In this document: in pieces, positions 29,897 through 38,821 of the stretch
How the letters are laid out: every line of letters begins with the position of its first letter
Position numbering within the stretch: position 1 is the stretch's first letter
Source of the DNA: Alphaproteobacteria bacterium
GTDB lineage: Bacteria > Pseudomonadota > Alphaproteobacteria > Caulobacterales > Caulobacteraceae
NCBI GenBank assembly: GCA_018820275.1
Contig: JAHJOO010000008.1
Location: 1 to 64,000, forward strand
Reading direction: 5' to 3'
DNA: 64,000 bases
Made by a program: the position numbers and the translations under genes
Notes under the pieces: model-generated
Database searches by the model: none
What the model saw: the letters and a program-made list of their open reading frames with translations, nothing else
Told to the model about the DNA's origin: nothing

Positions 29897-29914
29897 TATT
29901 GCCATATCGCAATA
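29897..29914. promoter_or_regulatory. putative ArsR autoregulatory operator
   Basis: TATTGC-catatc-GCAATA perfect dyad 14 bp upstream of arsR-type start. Confidence 0.65.
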
Positions 29915-29958
29915 CGTCTGCGCTTGCCGAAGCTCCCGCCCTGCGGCAATGGCGATCC

Positions 29959-30312
29959 ATGAGCATTCCGCACGTCGCGCCGATCCTGCTGCTGGTCGTG
30001 TCGAACGTCTTCATGACCTTCGCCTGGTACGGCCATCTGAAGGTCGACAGCCGCCCGCTGTGGATCCTGGTGTTGGTCAGCTGGGGCATCGCGTTCTTCG
30101 AGTACTGGTTCGCCGTGCCCGCCAATCGCATCGGCCATCAGGTCTATTCGGCGGCCGAGCTGAAGACGATGCAGGAGGTGATCACCCTGATCGTGTTCGC
30201 CGCCTTCTCGGTGCTGTGGTTGGGCGAGAAGCTGACCTGGAACCACGCCGTCGGTTTCGCCTTCATCGCCGCCGGCGCCTGGTTCGTGTTCCGGGCCCCG
30301 ATACCGGGCTGA
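29959..30312 (+). CDS. DUF486 / DMT family protein
   Basis: FMTFAWYGHLK, WGIAFFEYWFAVPANRIGH. Confidence 0.9.
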   Translation: MSIPHVAPILLLVVSNVFMTFAWYGHLKVDSRPLWILVLVSWGIAFFEYWFAVPANRIGHQVYSAAELKTMQEVITLIVFAAFSVLWLGEKLTWNHAVGFAFIAAGAWFVFRAPIPG

Positions 30313-30350
30313 GGCTTGCCCGGAGGGTCGGCTTGTCCCATCTGGGCCGG

Positions 30351-30677
30351 ATGAACCCCTGGCTCTCCCTGATCATCGCCGGCCTGCTGGAAGTGGCCTG
30401 GGCCTCCGGCTTCAAATTCGTCGGGCCGCAGCGGCCGGTCACCTCGCTGGCCGTCGGCGTGGCGATGATCGCCAGCTTCTGGTTCCTGTGGCTGGCGACG
30501 CAGAAGCTGCCGATCGGCACCGCCTACGCCATCTGGACCGGCATCGGCGCGGTCGGCGCGGCCAGCGTCGGCATGCTGGCCTATGGCGAGCCGGCGACGG
30601 CGCTGCGCATCGTCTGCATCGTCCTGATCGTCGCCGGCATCATCGGGCTGAAGCTGTTCTCCGGCGCCCCGGCGTGA
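30351..30677 (+). CDS. SMR family transporter, Gdx/SugE-like
   Basis: AGLLEVAWASGFKFV, GTAYAIWTGIGAVGA, GLKLFS. Confidence 0.9.
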   Translation: MNPWLSLIIAGLLEVAWASGFKFVGPQRPVTSLAVGVAMIASFWFLWLATQKLPIGTAYAIWTGIGAVGAASVGMLAYGEPATALRIVCIVLIVAGIIGLKLFSGAPA

Positions 30678-31525
30678 CGGGCGCTGAAGCAGCGAGCGCC
30701 CGCGGCGCGAGCGATAGCGCCTCAAAGGGGAGGGTCCTCGTCATCGCCGGCTCGGACTCCGGCGGGGGCGCCGGCCTGCAGGGCGACATCAAGGCCATCA
30801 CCCTGCTCGGCGGGTTCGCCGCCACCGCCGTCACCGCCATCACGGTCCAGAACACGCTCGGCGTCCACGCCGTGCACCCCCTGCCGATCGAGCTGATCGC
30901 CGCCCAGGCCGACGCCGTGCTGGACGACATCGGCGCGGACGCGGTGAAGACCGGCATGCTGGGCTCCGTCACCGTGGTCGAGACCGTCGCCGCCATCCTC
31001 GACCGCGCCGGGGCCCCCGCCGTGGTCGACCCCGTCATGGTGGCCAAGGGCGGTCACCCCCTGCTGCCGCTCGAGGCGGTGGAGGCGGTGAAGGCCCTGA
31101 TGGTCCCCCGCGCCGCCCTGCTGACCCCCAATGCGCCCGAGGCCGAGGCCCTGACGGGGATCGCGGTGCGCGACCTCGACGGCCAGCGCCGCGCCGGCGA
31201 GGCCATCCTGGCCATGGGCGCCCGGGCCGTCCTGATGAAGGGCGGCCACGTACCCGGGGCGACCGTCGTCGACCTTCTGCTGACCCCATCCGGCGAGACC
31301 CTGCTGGAAGGCGAGCGGGTCGAGACGCGCCACACCCACGGCACCGGCTGCACCCTGGCCAGCGCTTGCGCCGCCGGCCTGGCGCGCGGCCTGCCGCTCG
31401 AGGTCGCGGTGGCCGAAGCCTGGGCCTACGTGGCCGAGGCCATCCGCCGCGCGCCCGGTCTGGGCGGAGGCCACGGCCCGCTGGACCACGGCTGGCCCGT
31501 GCGGGACCGGCTGGACAAACGCTGA
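30674..31525 (+). CDS. thiD: bifunctional hydroxymethylpyrimidine kinase/phosphomethylpyrimidine kinase (GTG start)
   Basis: IAGSDSGGGAGLQGDIKA, DPVMVAKGG, GTGCTLASA; GTGA overlap with SMR stop. Confidence 0.93.
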   Translation: MTGAEAASARGASDSASKGRVLVIAGSDSGGGAGLQGDIKAITLLGGFAATAVTAITVQNTLGVHAVHPLPIELIAAQADAVLDDIGADAVKTGMLGSVTVVETVAAILDRAGAPAVVDPVMVAKGGHPLLPLEAVEAVKALMVPRAALLTPNAPEAEALTGIAVRDLDGQRRAGEAILAMGARAVLMKGGHVPGATVVDLLLTPSGETLLEGERVETRHTHGTGCTLASACAAGLARGLPLEVAVAEAWAYVAEAIRRAPGLGGGHGPLDHGWPVRDRLDKR

Positions 31526-31565
31526 GTTCGGGCGGAGCGTGGCGGTTCCTCGGGAGGGACCTGTC

Positions 31566-32033
31566 ATGCGCACCGTCGCCGTCGCCGCCATCGTCGGCCT
31601 GATCTGCACATCCGTGACCGCCGCGGCGCAGGACCCCGTCGGCATGGGCGCGGCCGACGTCGTGGCCGGGCGCAAGGCGGCCATGGCCCTGTCGGGCGCG
31701 GCCATGTCGTCGATGAAGGCCACCCTCGACGCCGGCGGCCCGGTGCGCGGTCAGGCCTTCGCCGCCGGCGGCGTCGCCCGCTGGGGCCAGGCCATCCCCG
31801 GCATGTTCCCCGCCGGCACCGGTCAGGGCGCGCTGGGGTCTGAAGCCACCGACGCGAAGGACGGCATCTGGGCCGACCGCGCCGACTTCGAGGCCAAGGC
31901 CGCGAGCTTCGCCACCGAGGCCGGCAAGCTGGCCGAGCTGGCCCGCGCCGACGACGCCGCCGGCTTCGCCGCGCAGTGGGGCGTGGTGCGCGCGGGCTGC
32001 CAGTCGTGCCATGCGGCCTACAAGGCCGACTGA
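31566..32033 (+). CDS. cytochrome c'-type protein
   Basis: Signal peptide; C-terminal CQSCHAAYK heme motif. Confidence 0.9.
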   Translation: MRTVAVAAIVGLICTSVTAAAQDPVGMGAADVVAGRKAAMALSGAAMSSMKATLDAGGPVRGQAFAAGGVARWGQAIPGMFPAGTGQGALGSEATDAKDGIWADRADFEAKAASFATEAGKLAELARADDAAGFAAQWGVVRAGCQSCHAAYKAD

Positions 32034-32039
32034 CCGGCC

Positions 32040-33062
32040 TCAGCCGGCCGGCAGGGGCAGGATCAGGATCGCCACAAGCGCCAGCACGCCGATCAGCACG
32101 GCCGACAGCGCCGCCGTCGCCGCCGTGCGCGGCCCGGCGCGGGCCACCGCCCGCGGATCGACGCCCAGGCCCAGCGCCGCCATGGCCGTCAGGGTCAGCA
32201 CGGTGACGACGACCTCCAGCGGCGGCAGGACGACGTCGGGGATCAGGCCCGCGGACCTCAGGCCCATCAGCGCCAGAAAGACCACGACGAACCACGGCGC
32301 GAGATGGTGCAGGGGCGGGCGCCGCCCGGGGGCCTCGCCGCCGAACCGCTCCGGCCCGATCAGCGCCAGGATCAGGCACACCGGGCCCAGCGTCAGCACC
32401 CGCACCAGCTTGACGATCGCGCCCAGCTGGATCGCCGCGGCCCCCGCCGGTGCCGCCGCCGCCAGCACCTGCGGCACGGCATAGACGGTCAGCCCGGCCA
32501 GCGCCCCGGTCTCCAGAGCGTCGAACCCCATCAGGGCGCCGACGACCGGCACCAGCAGCACCACGGCAATGCCCAGCACGGCGGTGAAGCCGATGGCCGC
32601 GGCCACATCCTCGCCCTCGGCGCGGATCACGGGCGCCACGGCGGCGATGGCGGAGTTGCCGCAGATGGCGTTGCCGCAGGCCACCAGCAGGGCCATGGCC
32701 GGCGGCAGGCCCAGCGCCCGGCCGAGGGCGTAGCCGCCGACCAGCGCCAGGGCGACCACCGCCACGATCGCCACCAGAAGCCCGGGGCCCAGCGCCATCA
32801 CCGCCGCCCCGCTGATGGTCGCGCCCAGCAGGGCGACGCCGATCTCCAGCAGGGTCCGGCCGCTGAAGCGGATGCCGGGGCCCCAGGTCTCCGACGGGGT
32901 CCAGACCAGCCTCAGCCCGGCCCCGATCAGGATGGCTAGCACCAGGGCCTCGACCCAGGCCCGGCCCATCATGTCGGCTTCGAGCGTCTGCACGCCGAAC
33001 GCCGCCGCGCCGACGGCCGCGCTCAGCAGCACGCCCGGCACGAGGCGCAGGACGGCCGTCAT
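32040..33062 (-). CDS. YeiH family putative sulfate exporter
   Basis: LVACGNAICGNSAIAAVAPVI and about 10 TM helices. Confidence 0.9.
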   Translation of the reverse strand: MTAVLRLVPGVLLSAAVGAAAFGVQTLEADMMGRAWVEALVLAILIGAGLRLVWTPSETWGPGIRFSGRTLLEIGVALLGATISGAAVMALGPGLLVAIVAVVALALVGGYALGRALGLPPAMALLVACGNAICGNSAIAAVAPVIRAEGEDVAAAIGFTAVLGIAVVLLVPVVGALMGFDALETGALAGLTVYAVPQVLAAAAPAGAAAIQLGAIVKLVRVLTLGPVCLILALIGPERFGGEAPGRRPPLHHLAPWFVVVFLALMGLRSAGLIPDVVLPPLEVVVTVLTLTAMAALGLGVDPRAVARAGPRTAATAALSAVLIGVLALVAILILPLPAG

Positions 33063-33096
33063 CGCGCCCGGAGAGGAAGGGGGCGCGTCAGCCCCC

Positions 33097-35145
33097 TCAC
33101 ACCTTCGCCGAGCGGTTGATGATCCAGCCGTAGAGCAGCACCGTCAGCACCGCGAACACCGCGATCCCCGCCGTCATGGCCGGCCAGGTGTCGGCCAGAC
33201 CCAGCACCGCCGCCCACTCCGCATTGCCGGTGCCAACGATTGTGGCGGCGTTGAACACGCCGAACAGGCTCTCGCCGACGATCAGGCCCGACGCCAGCAG
33301 CACGCCCATCCGCTTGGCCACCGCGCCGTAGGCCTTGCCCGCCACCAGCCGATTGTAGAGGAAGCCGACCACCGCGCCGATCACCAGCATGAAGGTCACC
33401 GCGGCCGGCAGGTAGAAGCCGATGCCCACGGCCAGCGGCGGCAGCTTGATCCTGTTGCCGCTGACCTTCCGCAGCACCTCGTCCAGCACGATGATGACCG
33501 CGCCGATCGCCGCGCCGATGCCGATCAGGTCCCAGCGCAGGTCGCCGGCGATGACGCCGCGCGCCAGGGCCGAGATCAGCGTGGCCTGCGGCGCCGCCAG
33601 CGGCTCGTCGGCGATGCCGGCGGGGCCGCCCTCGAAGCCGAAGGCCGCGTTCAGCTGGTTCAGCACAAAGGGGATGACCAGGGCGCCGGCGACGACGCCG
33701 ACGATCAGGGCCGTCTGCTGGCGCCACGGCGTGGCGGCCACCAGCTGGCCGGTCTTCAGGTCCTGCAGGTTGTCGTTGGCGATGACGGCGACGGCGAAGA
33801 CGATGGCGGTCACGATCAGGGCGAAGGCGACGACGTTGGGGTCGGCCGGCAGGCCGGTGATCCCCAGCACCACCAGCATCAGCAGCGAGGCGATGACGAT
33901 GGCCAGGATGCCGACGCCCGACACCGGGCTGTTCGACGAACCGATCAGGCCGGCCATGTAGCCGCAGATGGCCGCGACCGCGAAGCCGATGACCACGACG
34001 TAGATCAGGCCGCCGACGACCAGCAGCGGCGCCGCCGACCCCAGCCCCATGCCGTTGGCGACGAACGCCAGCAGCACGCCGATGCCGCCCAGCGACAGCA
34101 GCGACAGGATCGCCACGCGCGTGATCGGAATGTCCTGCTCGGTGACGTCCAGCACCTCGCCCGCATTGCGGCGACGGTTGGCCGCCAGCGCCGAGGTCAC
34201 GCCGCCGATCAGGGGACCGGCCAGCTTGATCAGGGTCCAGATCGCGGCCACGCCGATGACGCCCGCGCCCATGAAGCGCACCTCGCGCGACCACACCGTG
34301 CCGGCCAGTTCCTCGGCACCGGCACCCGGCTCCAGCGTGGTGGCGATCGACGGGATGCCGTTGGCGGTCAGCCAGGCGATGGTGTCGGGGCTGGTCAGGA
34401 TCGGCACCGCGATCAGCCAGGCCAGCGCCAGGCCGAACAGCTGGGCCAGACCCACCGCCAGACCGATCAGGTGGCCGGCGCCCAGCAGCGCGAACTGCAT
34501 GCCCACGCCGACGCCCGTTGCGCCGCCGCCCAGCGAGGCCGGCAGGCTGACGAACCGCGTCGCCTCGCCCGCGAAGGCCCGGGCCGCCGCGCCGAGGGCA
34601 TAGGCAGCCGAGACGATCGCGCCCCAGATCACCACCCACAGGCCCGACCTGTTCTCGCGCACCGCGCTCTCGGTCTGGTCCACACCCGGCGAGCCGACCT
34701 TCAGCACCTCGGCCGCGGCCACGCCTTCCGGATAGGGAAGGCCGCCGTTGACCACCAGCGCGCGGCGCAGCGGAATGGAGAAGGTCACGCCCAGCACGCC
34801 GCCGAGGACGCAGATCATCACCGACTCCCAGAACGGGAACTCCAGCCACCAGCCGACCATGACGAGGCCGGGCAGGACGAAGATGATCGAGCTCATGGCC
34901 CCGCCGACCGAGGCAACGGTCTGAACGGTCATGTTCTCCCAGATGGTCGAGCCGCGCAGCGCGCGCAGCACGGCCATGGAGATGACCGCCGCCGGAATGG
35001 CCGAGGCGAAGGTCAGGCCCACCTGCAGGCCCAGATAGGTGTTGGCGGCGGTGAAGATCACCGCCAGCAGGCAGCCCAGAACCAGCGCGCGCAGCGTCAG
35101 TTCGATGCGGCGCCCGCCCCCGGCGGGGCTCGGCACGTCGGTCAT
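33097..35145 (-). CDS. OPT family oligopeptide transporter
   Basis: LTLRALVLGCLLAVIFTAANTYLGLQVGLTFASAIPAAV. Confidence 0.93.
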   Translation of the reverse strand: MTDVPSPAGGGRRIELTLRALVLGCLLAVIFTAANTYLGLQVGLTFASAIPAAVISMAVLRALRGSTIWENMTVQTVASVGGAMSSIIFVLPGLVMVGWWLEFPFWESVMICVLGGVLGVTFSIPLRRALVVNGGLPYPEGVAAAEVLKVGSPGVDQTESAVRENRSGLWVVIWGAIVSAAYALGAAARAFAGEATRFVSLPASLGGGATGVGVGMQFALLGAGHLIGLAVGLAQLFGLALAWLIAVPILTSPDTIAWLTANGIPSIATTLEPGAGAEELAGTVWSREVRFMGAGVIGVAAIWTLIKLAGPLIGGVTSALAANRRRNAGEVLDVTEQDIPITRVAILSLLSLGGIGVLLAFVANGMGLGSAAPLLVVGGLIYVVVIGFAVAAICGYMAGLIGSSNSPVSGVGILAIVIASLLMLVVLGITGLPADPNVVAFALIVTAIVFAVAVIANDNLQDLKTGQLVAATPWRQQTALIVGVVAGALVIPFVLNQLNAAFGFEGGPAGIADEPLAAPQATLISALARGVIAGDLRWDLIGIGAAIGAVIIVLDEVLRKVSGNRIKLPPLAVGIGFYLPAAVTFMLVIGAVVGFLYNRLVAGKAYGAVAKRMGVLLASGLIVGESLFGVFNAATIVGTGNAEWAAVLGLADTWPAMTAGIAVFAVLTVLLYGWIINRSAKV

Positions 35146-35199
35146 TGTGGAATTCCCTCTCCCAATCGGCGGGAGGTAACCAAGTCCGGACGACTTCGT

Positions 35200-36798
35200 C
35201 TACGGACAATCCGGCGGACGCAGACCCGGCCGGGCCCGGTCGATCCGGAACAGCCAGAGCGTCCGGGTCTCGCCCGGTCCGGTCGCGACCTCGCGCGGCC
35301 CCAGCGCGACCGCCCCCTCCCCCGCGGCCGCGACGCGGGCGGGGTCTGCACAGCCGGCGACGACCAGCAGCGGGCCCGACTCCCGGCCGGTCACGGGCGC
35401 GCTCATCTGGAAATGGTCGTCGGGCACGCCGCCGGGCCCCGGCCAGGCCAGAACGGGCAGGGCGTCGGCGCGCAGGTGATAGGTCAGCGCCGCCGCGTCC
35501 CGGCGCCGCTCGGTCACCACCGCCACCGCGCCCTCGGCCCGCGCGGCGTCGGCCACGGCGCGCGCCGTCGTCTCCCATCCCAGGGTCACCGCATAGGGCG
35601 CCTGCCCCGCGAGCGACAGCCGGGCGGCATGGGCGTCGGCCCAGAACAGGAGCCCCTGCACCGCCGCGCCGAGGGCCAGTCCCCCCGCCAGCCAGCCGCG
35701 CCGCCCGCGCGCCAGCAGATGGGCCGTCCCCAGCACGAACGTGGCGATCAGCGCCGTCGCGGCCCAGTTCCCGTGCGCCCGGGTCACCAGGGCGACCCCG
35801 GCGACGGCGAGGAAGATCGGCAGGCTGAAAGCCAGCAGCAGCCGCGTCTCGGCCGTGCGGGGCCTGACCGCCGCGAGGATCAGCCCCGTCAGGATCACGG
35901 GCCCGGCGAGGGCGAACTGGGCGGCGAGGAACTCCAGCGCGTCGCCCACCCCGAGGCTGAGCCCGCCCCCGGACGCATTGGCGGCCGTGTGCCGCACCGT
36001 GGCCCCGCCGTGATCGAGGTTCCACAGCAGGTTGGGGACCAGGGCGACGAGGCCGGCGACCAGCGCCGCCACGACGACGGGCCGTCTCAGCGCAGCCCGG
36101 CTGGCGGGGTCCGCGGCCGCCGCCACCAGAACGCAGCCGTAGAAATAGAGCATGGCGTATTTCGACAGCAGGCCCAGCCCCAGCGCCGCCGCCAGCAGCC
36201 CGGCCCAGGCGACGCCGCCCCCCGCCCTCAGCCGCACCCAGGCCAGCAGGGCCAGGGCCCAGAACAGCAGAAGCGGCACATCGGTCGACAGGATGCGCGC
36301 CGAGAACACCGCGCCCGGCGCCAGCAGGGCGGCCCAGCCGGCCCAGACGCCGACCCGCGTCCCGAACAGGGCGGCGGCGATGCCGAAGGTCGCCAGAGCG
36401 GTCCCCGCCCACAGCAGCGGCGCCGGCGACCGCACGCAGGCCGCGCCGGACCCGCAGACCGGCTCGACCAGGGCGATCAGCCAGGCCACCATCGGCGGCT
36501 TCGAGAAATAGCCCCAGGCCGGATCCCGGGCCCAGGCCCAGTACTGGGCCTCGTCGTAGTGGAGGCCGGCCTCCGACGTCCAGAGCAGGGCCAGCCGCGC
36601 GACCGTCAGGGCCGCGGCGACCGCCAGGAACAGGGCGACCGCCCGCGCCCCCTCCCGCCCCTCGTGCGACGACAGGGGGTTCAGCCCGCCGTCTCCGCGC
36701 GCGCCGCGCGCAGCGCCAGGGCGCGCCGCCGGGCCGGCGCCGGCGCTTCGACCATGACCCGCCACAGGACGCCCAGCACCAGGGCCGTCAGCGACCAC
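35200..36798 (-). CDS. GT39 (ArnT/PMT-like) membrane glycosyltransferase; start codon uncertain
   Basis: HYDEAQYWAWARDPAWGYFSKPPMVAWLI; multi-TM. Confidence 0.82.
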   Translation of the reverse strand: MVADGPGAGRPVAGHGRSAGAGPAARPGAARGARGDGGLNPLSSHEGREGARAVALFLAVAAALTVARLALLWTSEAGLHYDEAQYWAWARDPAWGYFSKPPMVAWLIALVEPVCGSGAACVRSPAPLLWAGTALATFGIAAALFGTRVGVWAGWAALLAPGAVFSARILSTDVPLLLFWALALLAWVRLRAGGGVAWAGLLAAALGLGLLSKYAMLYFYGCVLVAAAADPASRAALRRPVVVAALVAGLVALVPNLLWNLDHGGATVRHTAANASGGGLSLGVGDALEFLAAQFALAGPVILTGLILAAVRPRTAETRLLLAFSLPIFLAVAGVALVTRAHGNWAATALIATFVLGTAHLLARGRRGWLAGGLALGAAVQGLLFWADAHAARLSLAGQAPYAVTLGWETTARAVADAARAEGAVAVVTERRRDAAALTYHLRADALPVLAWPGPGGVPDDHFQMSAPVTGRESGPLLVVAGCADPARVAAAGEGAVALGPREVATGPGETRTLWLFRIDRARPGLRPPDCP

Positions 36799-37502
36799 GA
36801 CAGAAGGATGTCCGAGGCGAAATGGCCGCCGAACGCCAGCCGGTTCAGCGACAGGGCCGCCGCGTAGACCACGACCGGCCCCAGCAGCCAGCGCCGCACC
36901 GCGGCGGGCAGCATGACCACGGCGGCCACGGTCCAGGCCGCCGAGGCCGCCTCACCCGAGACGAAGGAACAGTTGGCGTCGCACCAGTCGCTGATCTGCC
37001 AGACCGGGACATAGGGGGCGTCGCCGCCGAAGGCCTCCAGATGCACCGGACGCGGCCGGCCCCACAGGCCCTTCAGCACGCCGTTGACCAGAAGCCCGGG
37101 CCCCAGCGCCAGCCCCGCCAGCAGGAACCAGCCCTTGCGCGCCGTGCGCGAGGTGAAGGGCCGCCCTTCCATGGCCCGCTTGACCAGGGCGCCCAGCACG
37201 CCCAGCAGGGCCAGCCCCATGACCCAGGTCGAGCTCTTGCGCAGGGCCCGCAGCACCGGCTCCTGCGACAGGGGAAATCCGCCGGCTTCGTGGAAGGCGG
37301 CGCTGACGGCCAGATCCACGGAGGGAACCAGCAGGAAGTACAGCGTCAGAAGAAAGGTCGCGGCCAGCGCCACGATGGCGGGCTCCTCGACGCGGGCGCC
37401 GGCGGCGGCGGCCAGCCGCACGCGGGCCCAGGCCCGTCTGACCGCGCGGCGCGGGCGCTCGCTCCAGGGCGCGTCGGTGAAATCGGGATGTCCGGCCGTC
37501 AT
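36681..37502 (-). CDS. PAP2 superfamily membrane phosphatase
   Basis: GLWGRPRPVHL, SFVSGEAASAAW, GGHFASDIL motifs. Confidence 0.92.
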   Translation of the reverse strand: MTAGHPDFTDAPWSERPRRAVRRAWARVRLAAAAGARVEEPAIVALAATFLLTLYFLLVPSVDLAVSAAFHEAGGFPLSQEPVLRALRKSSTWVMGLALLGVLGALVKRAMEGRPFTSRTARKGWFLLAGLALGPGLLVNGVLKGLWGRPRPVHLEAFGGDAPYVPVWQISDWCDANCSFVSGEAASAAWTVAAVVMLPAAVRRWLLGPVVVYAAALSLNRLAFGGHFASDILLSWSLTALVLGVLWRVMVEAPAPARRRALALRAARAETAG

Positions 37503-37756
37503 GTCTCCCCCAGGGCGGCGTCCGCCCGACATGCCTGACTCGCTTGGCGCCAAGGTCACGGTTCGGCGTCGTCCGCGTGGCGGTTCGGCGGCAGTACGGT
37601 TGCGCCTCGTCCCGGATCGGACGGTTCGGCGCGGGCGGCCTTGGGCGGCCCCGGGGAAACGGGGCGTCATGCGTCGGGACTCATGGGAACCGGGGTCCGG
37701 CTGGCTGGCGGAAGGCCGGACTGATGGCCGTCCCCGGGGAGGCCCGCCAACGCCTA

Positions 37757-37788
37757 TGCACGAACGGTCGCGGCGCGTGCACGAACGG
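37757..37788 (-). promoter_or_regulatory. putative LytTR binding site: two direct repeats, 21-bp spacing
   Basis: TGCACGAACGG at 37757 and 37778; minus-strand ACCGTTCGT and GCCGTTCGT. Confidence 0.5.
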
Positions 37789-37846
37789 CGTCGCCGCCGC
37801 GAAGCCGACGCGTGTCAGGGATCGGGCGAAGGGGCGACGCCGCGCG

Positions 37847-38668
37847 TCAGACCCCCGCGGGCGCCGCCTCTCCGGTCAGGACGGACGTGACCTCGCCGCG
37901 CCGGCTTCTGGCGACGGGCAGGGCGACGCCGTTGACCAGTTCGATCTTCATCCGGCCGCCCTCGCGCGACACCCCGGCGACGAACCGCGGATCGATCCAG
38001 TGCGACCTGTGAACCCGCAGCCCGGCGTCCGGCCCCAGCTGCGCCAGCGCCTCGCCGAAGCCCTGCAGAATGAGCGCGTCACCCAGGGTCGTGTGGACGC
38101 GCAGGTAATGGAGTTCCGCACTGAGCGCGATCAGCTGGCCGCGCCGCGCCGCCGGCAGTCGCCTCATGAAGTCGGGCTCGTGGCTGCCGGACCCGGACGG
38201 GGTCGAGGTCGACGGCGCCGGAGCGTCGGGCGACAGTCGGAGGAACCGCACGGCGTTGAGGCCCAGCCACACCAGCGTCACGGGCGGCGCGAGGGCGATC
38301 CACTCCTCCAGCACCGCGGCGAGGGTCCAGCTGCCGTCCTCGGCGGGATCGAGGGGTGCCACCATGAGGTGATCCAGCCCGAGGGCGAGCGGCGTCACCA
38401 GCGTCGACGCGGCCAGGCCCGCGGCCGCGATCGAGAGCCAGGGGTTCTCCCGCGGCGCCAGATGGCGGGAAATCACGACCTGACACGCCTGGGCCAGCGC
38501 CAGCGTTGCGAACACGTGCAGGGCCCAGAAGACGATCAGGGCCGGCAGGCCCAGCACGTCCGTCGGCGCGGGCTCCATAAAGACGAACAGCACGGTCAGG
38601 CCCACGCCCGCCGCGCCCAGAAAGCCGGGCCAGGTGCGTTGCGGGTCGAGGCGTTCGAGCCAGGTCAT
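37847..38668 (-). CDS. membrane-anchored LytTR DNA-binding protein
   Basis: Four hydrophobic segments then ALSAELHYLRVHTTLGDALILQGFGEALAQLGPDAGLRVHRSHWI. Confidence 0.92.
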   Translation of the reverse strand: MTWLERLDPQRTWPGFLGAAGVGLTVLFVFMEPAPTDVLGLPALIVFWALHVFATLALAQACQVVISRHLAPRENPWLSIAAAGLAASTLVTPLALGLDHLMVAPLDPAEDGSWTLAAVLEEWIALAPPVTLVWLGLNAVRFLRLSPDAPAPSTSTPSGSGSHEPDFMRRLPAARRGQLIALSAELHYLRVHTTLGDALILQGFGEALAQLGPDAGLRVHRSHWIDPRFVAGVSREGGRMKIELVNGVALPVARSRRGEVTSVLTGEAAPAGV

Positions 38669-38821
38669 GGCCGAGACATAGCATCGCGTCGCCGGGGCCC
38701 GTCCACGGGCGGGCCCGCGACCGACGGCCGCGCCCGCGTCCACCCGGGGCGACCTTTCCGTCTGGCCGCGCGCCGAGGGTCTGCTACTGACCGCGCTTCG
38801 CTTTCCGACCAGGCGCCGCCC

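Noticed and set aside
35142-35351. Small ORF antisense to the GT39 3' end
   Set aside because: Arg/Pro-rich shadow translation, no start context or family support.
32815-36867. 1350-aa plus-strand ORF spanning YeiH, OPT and GT39 genes
   Set aside because: Antisense shadow ORF from high GC third positions; Arg/Gln/His-rich low-complexity translation, while the opposite strand encodes clear families.
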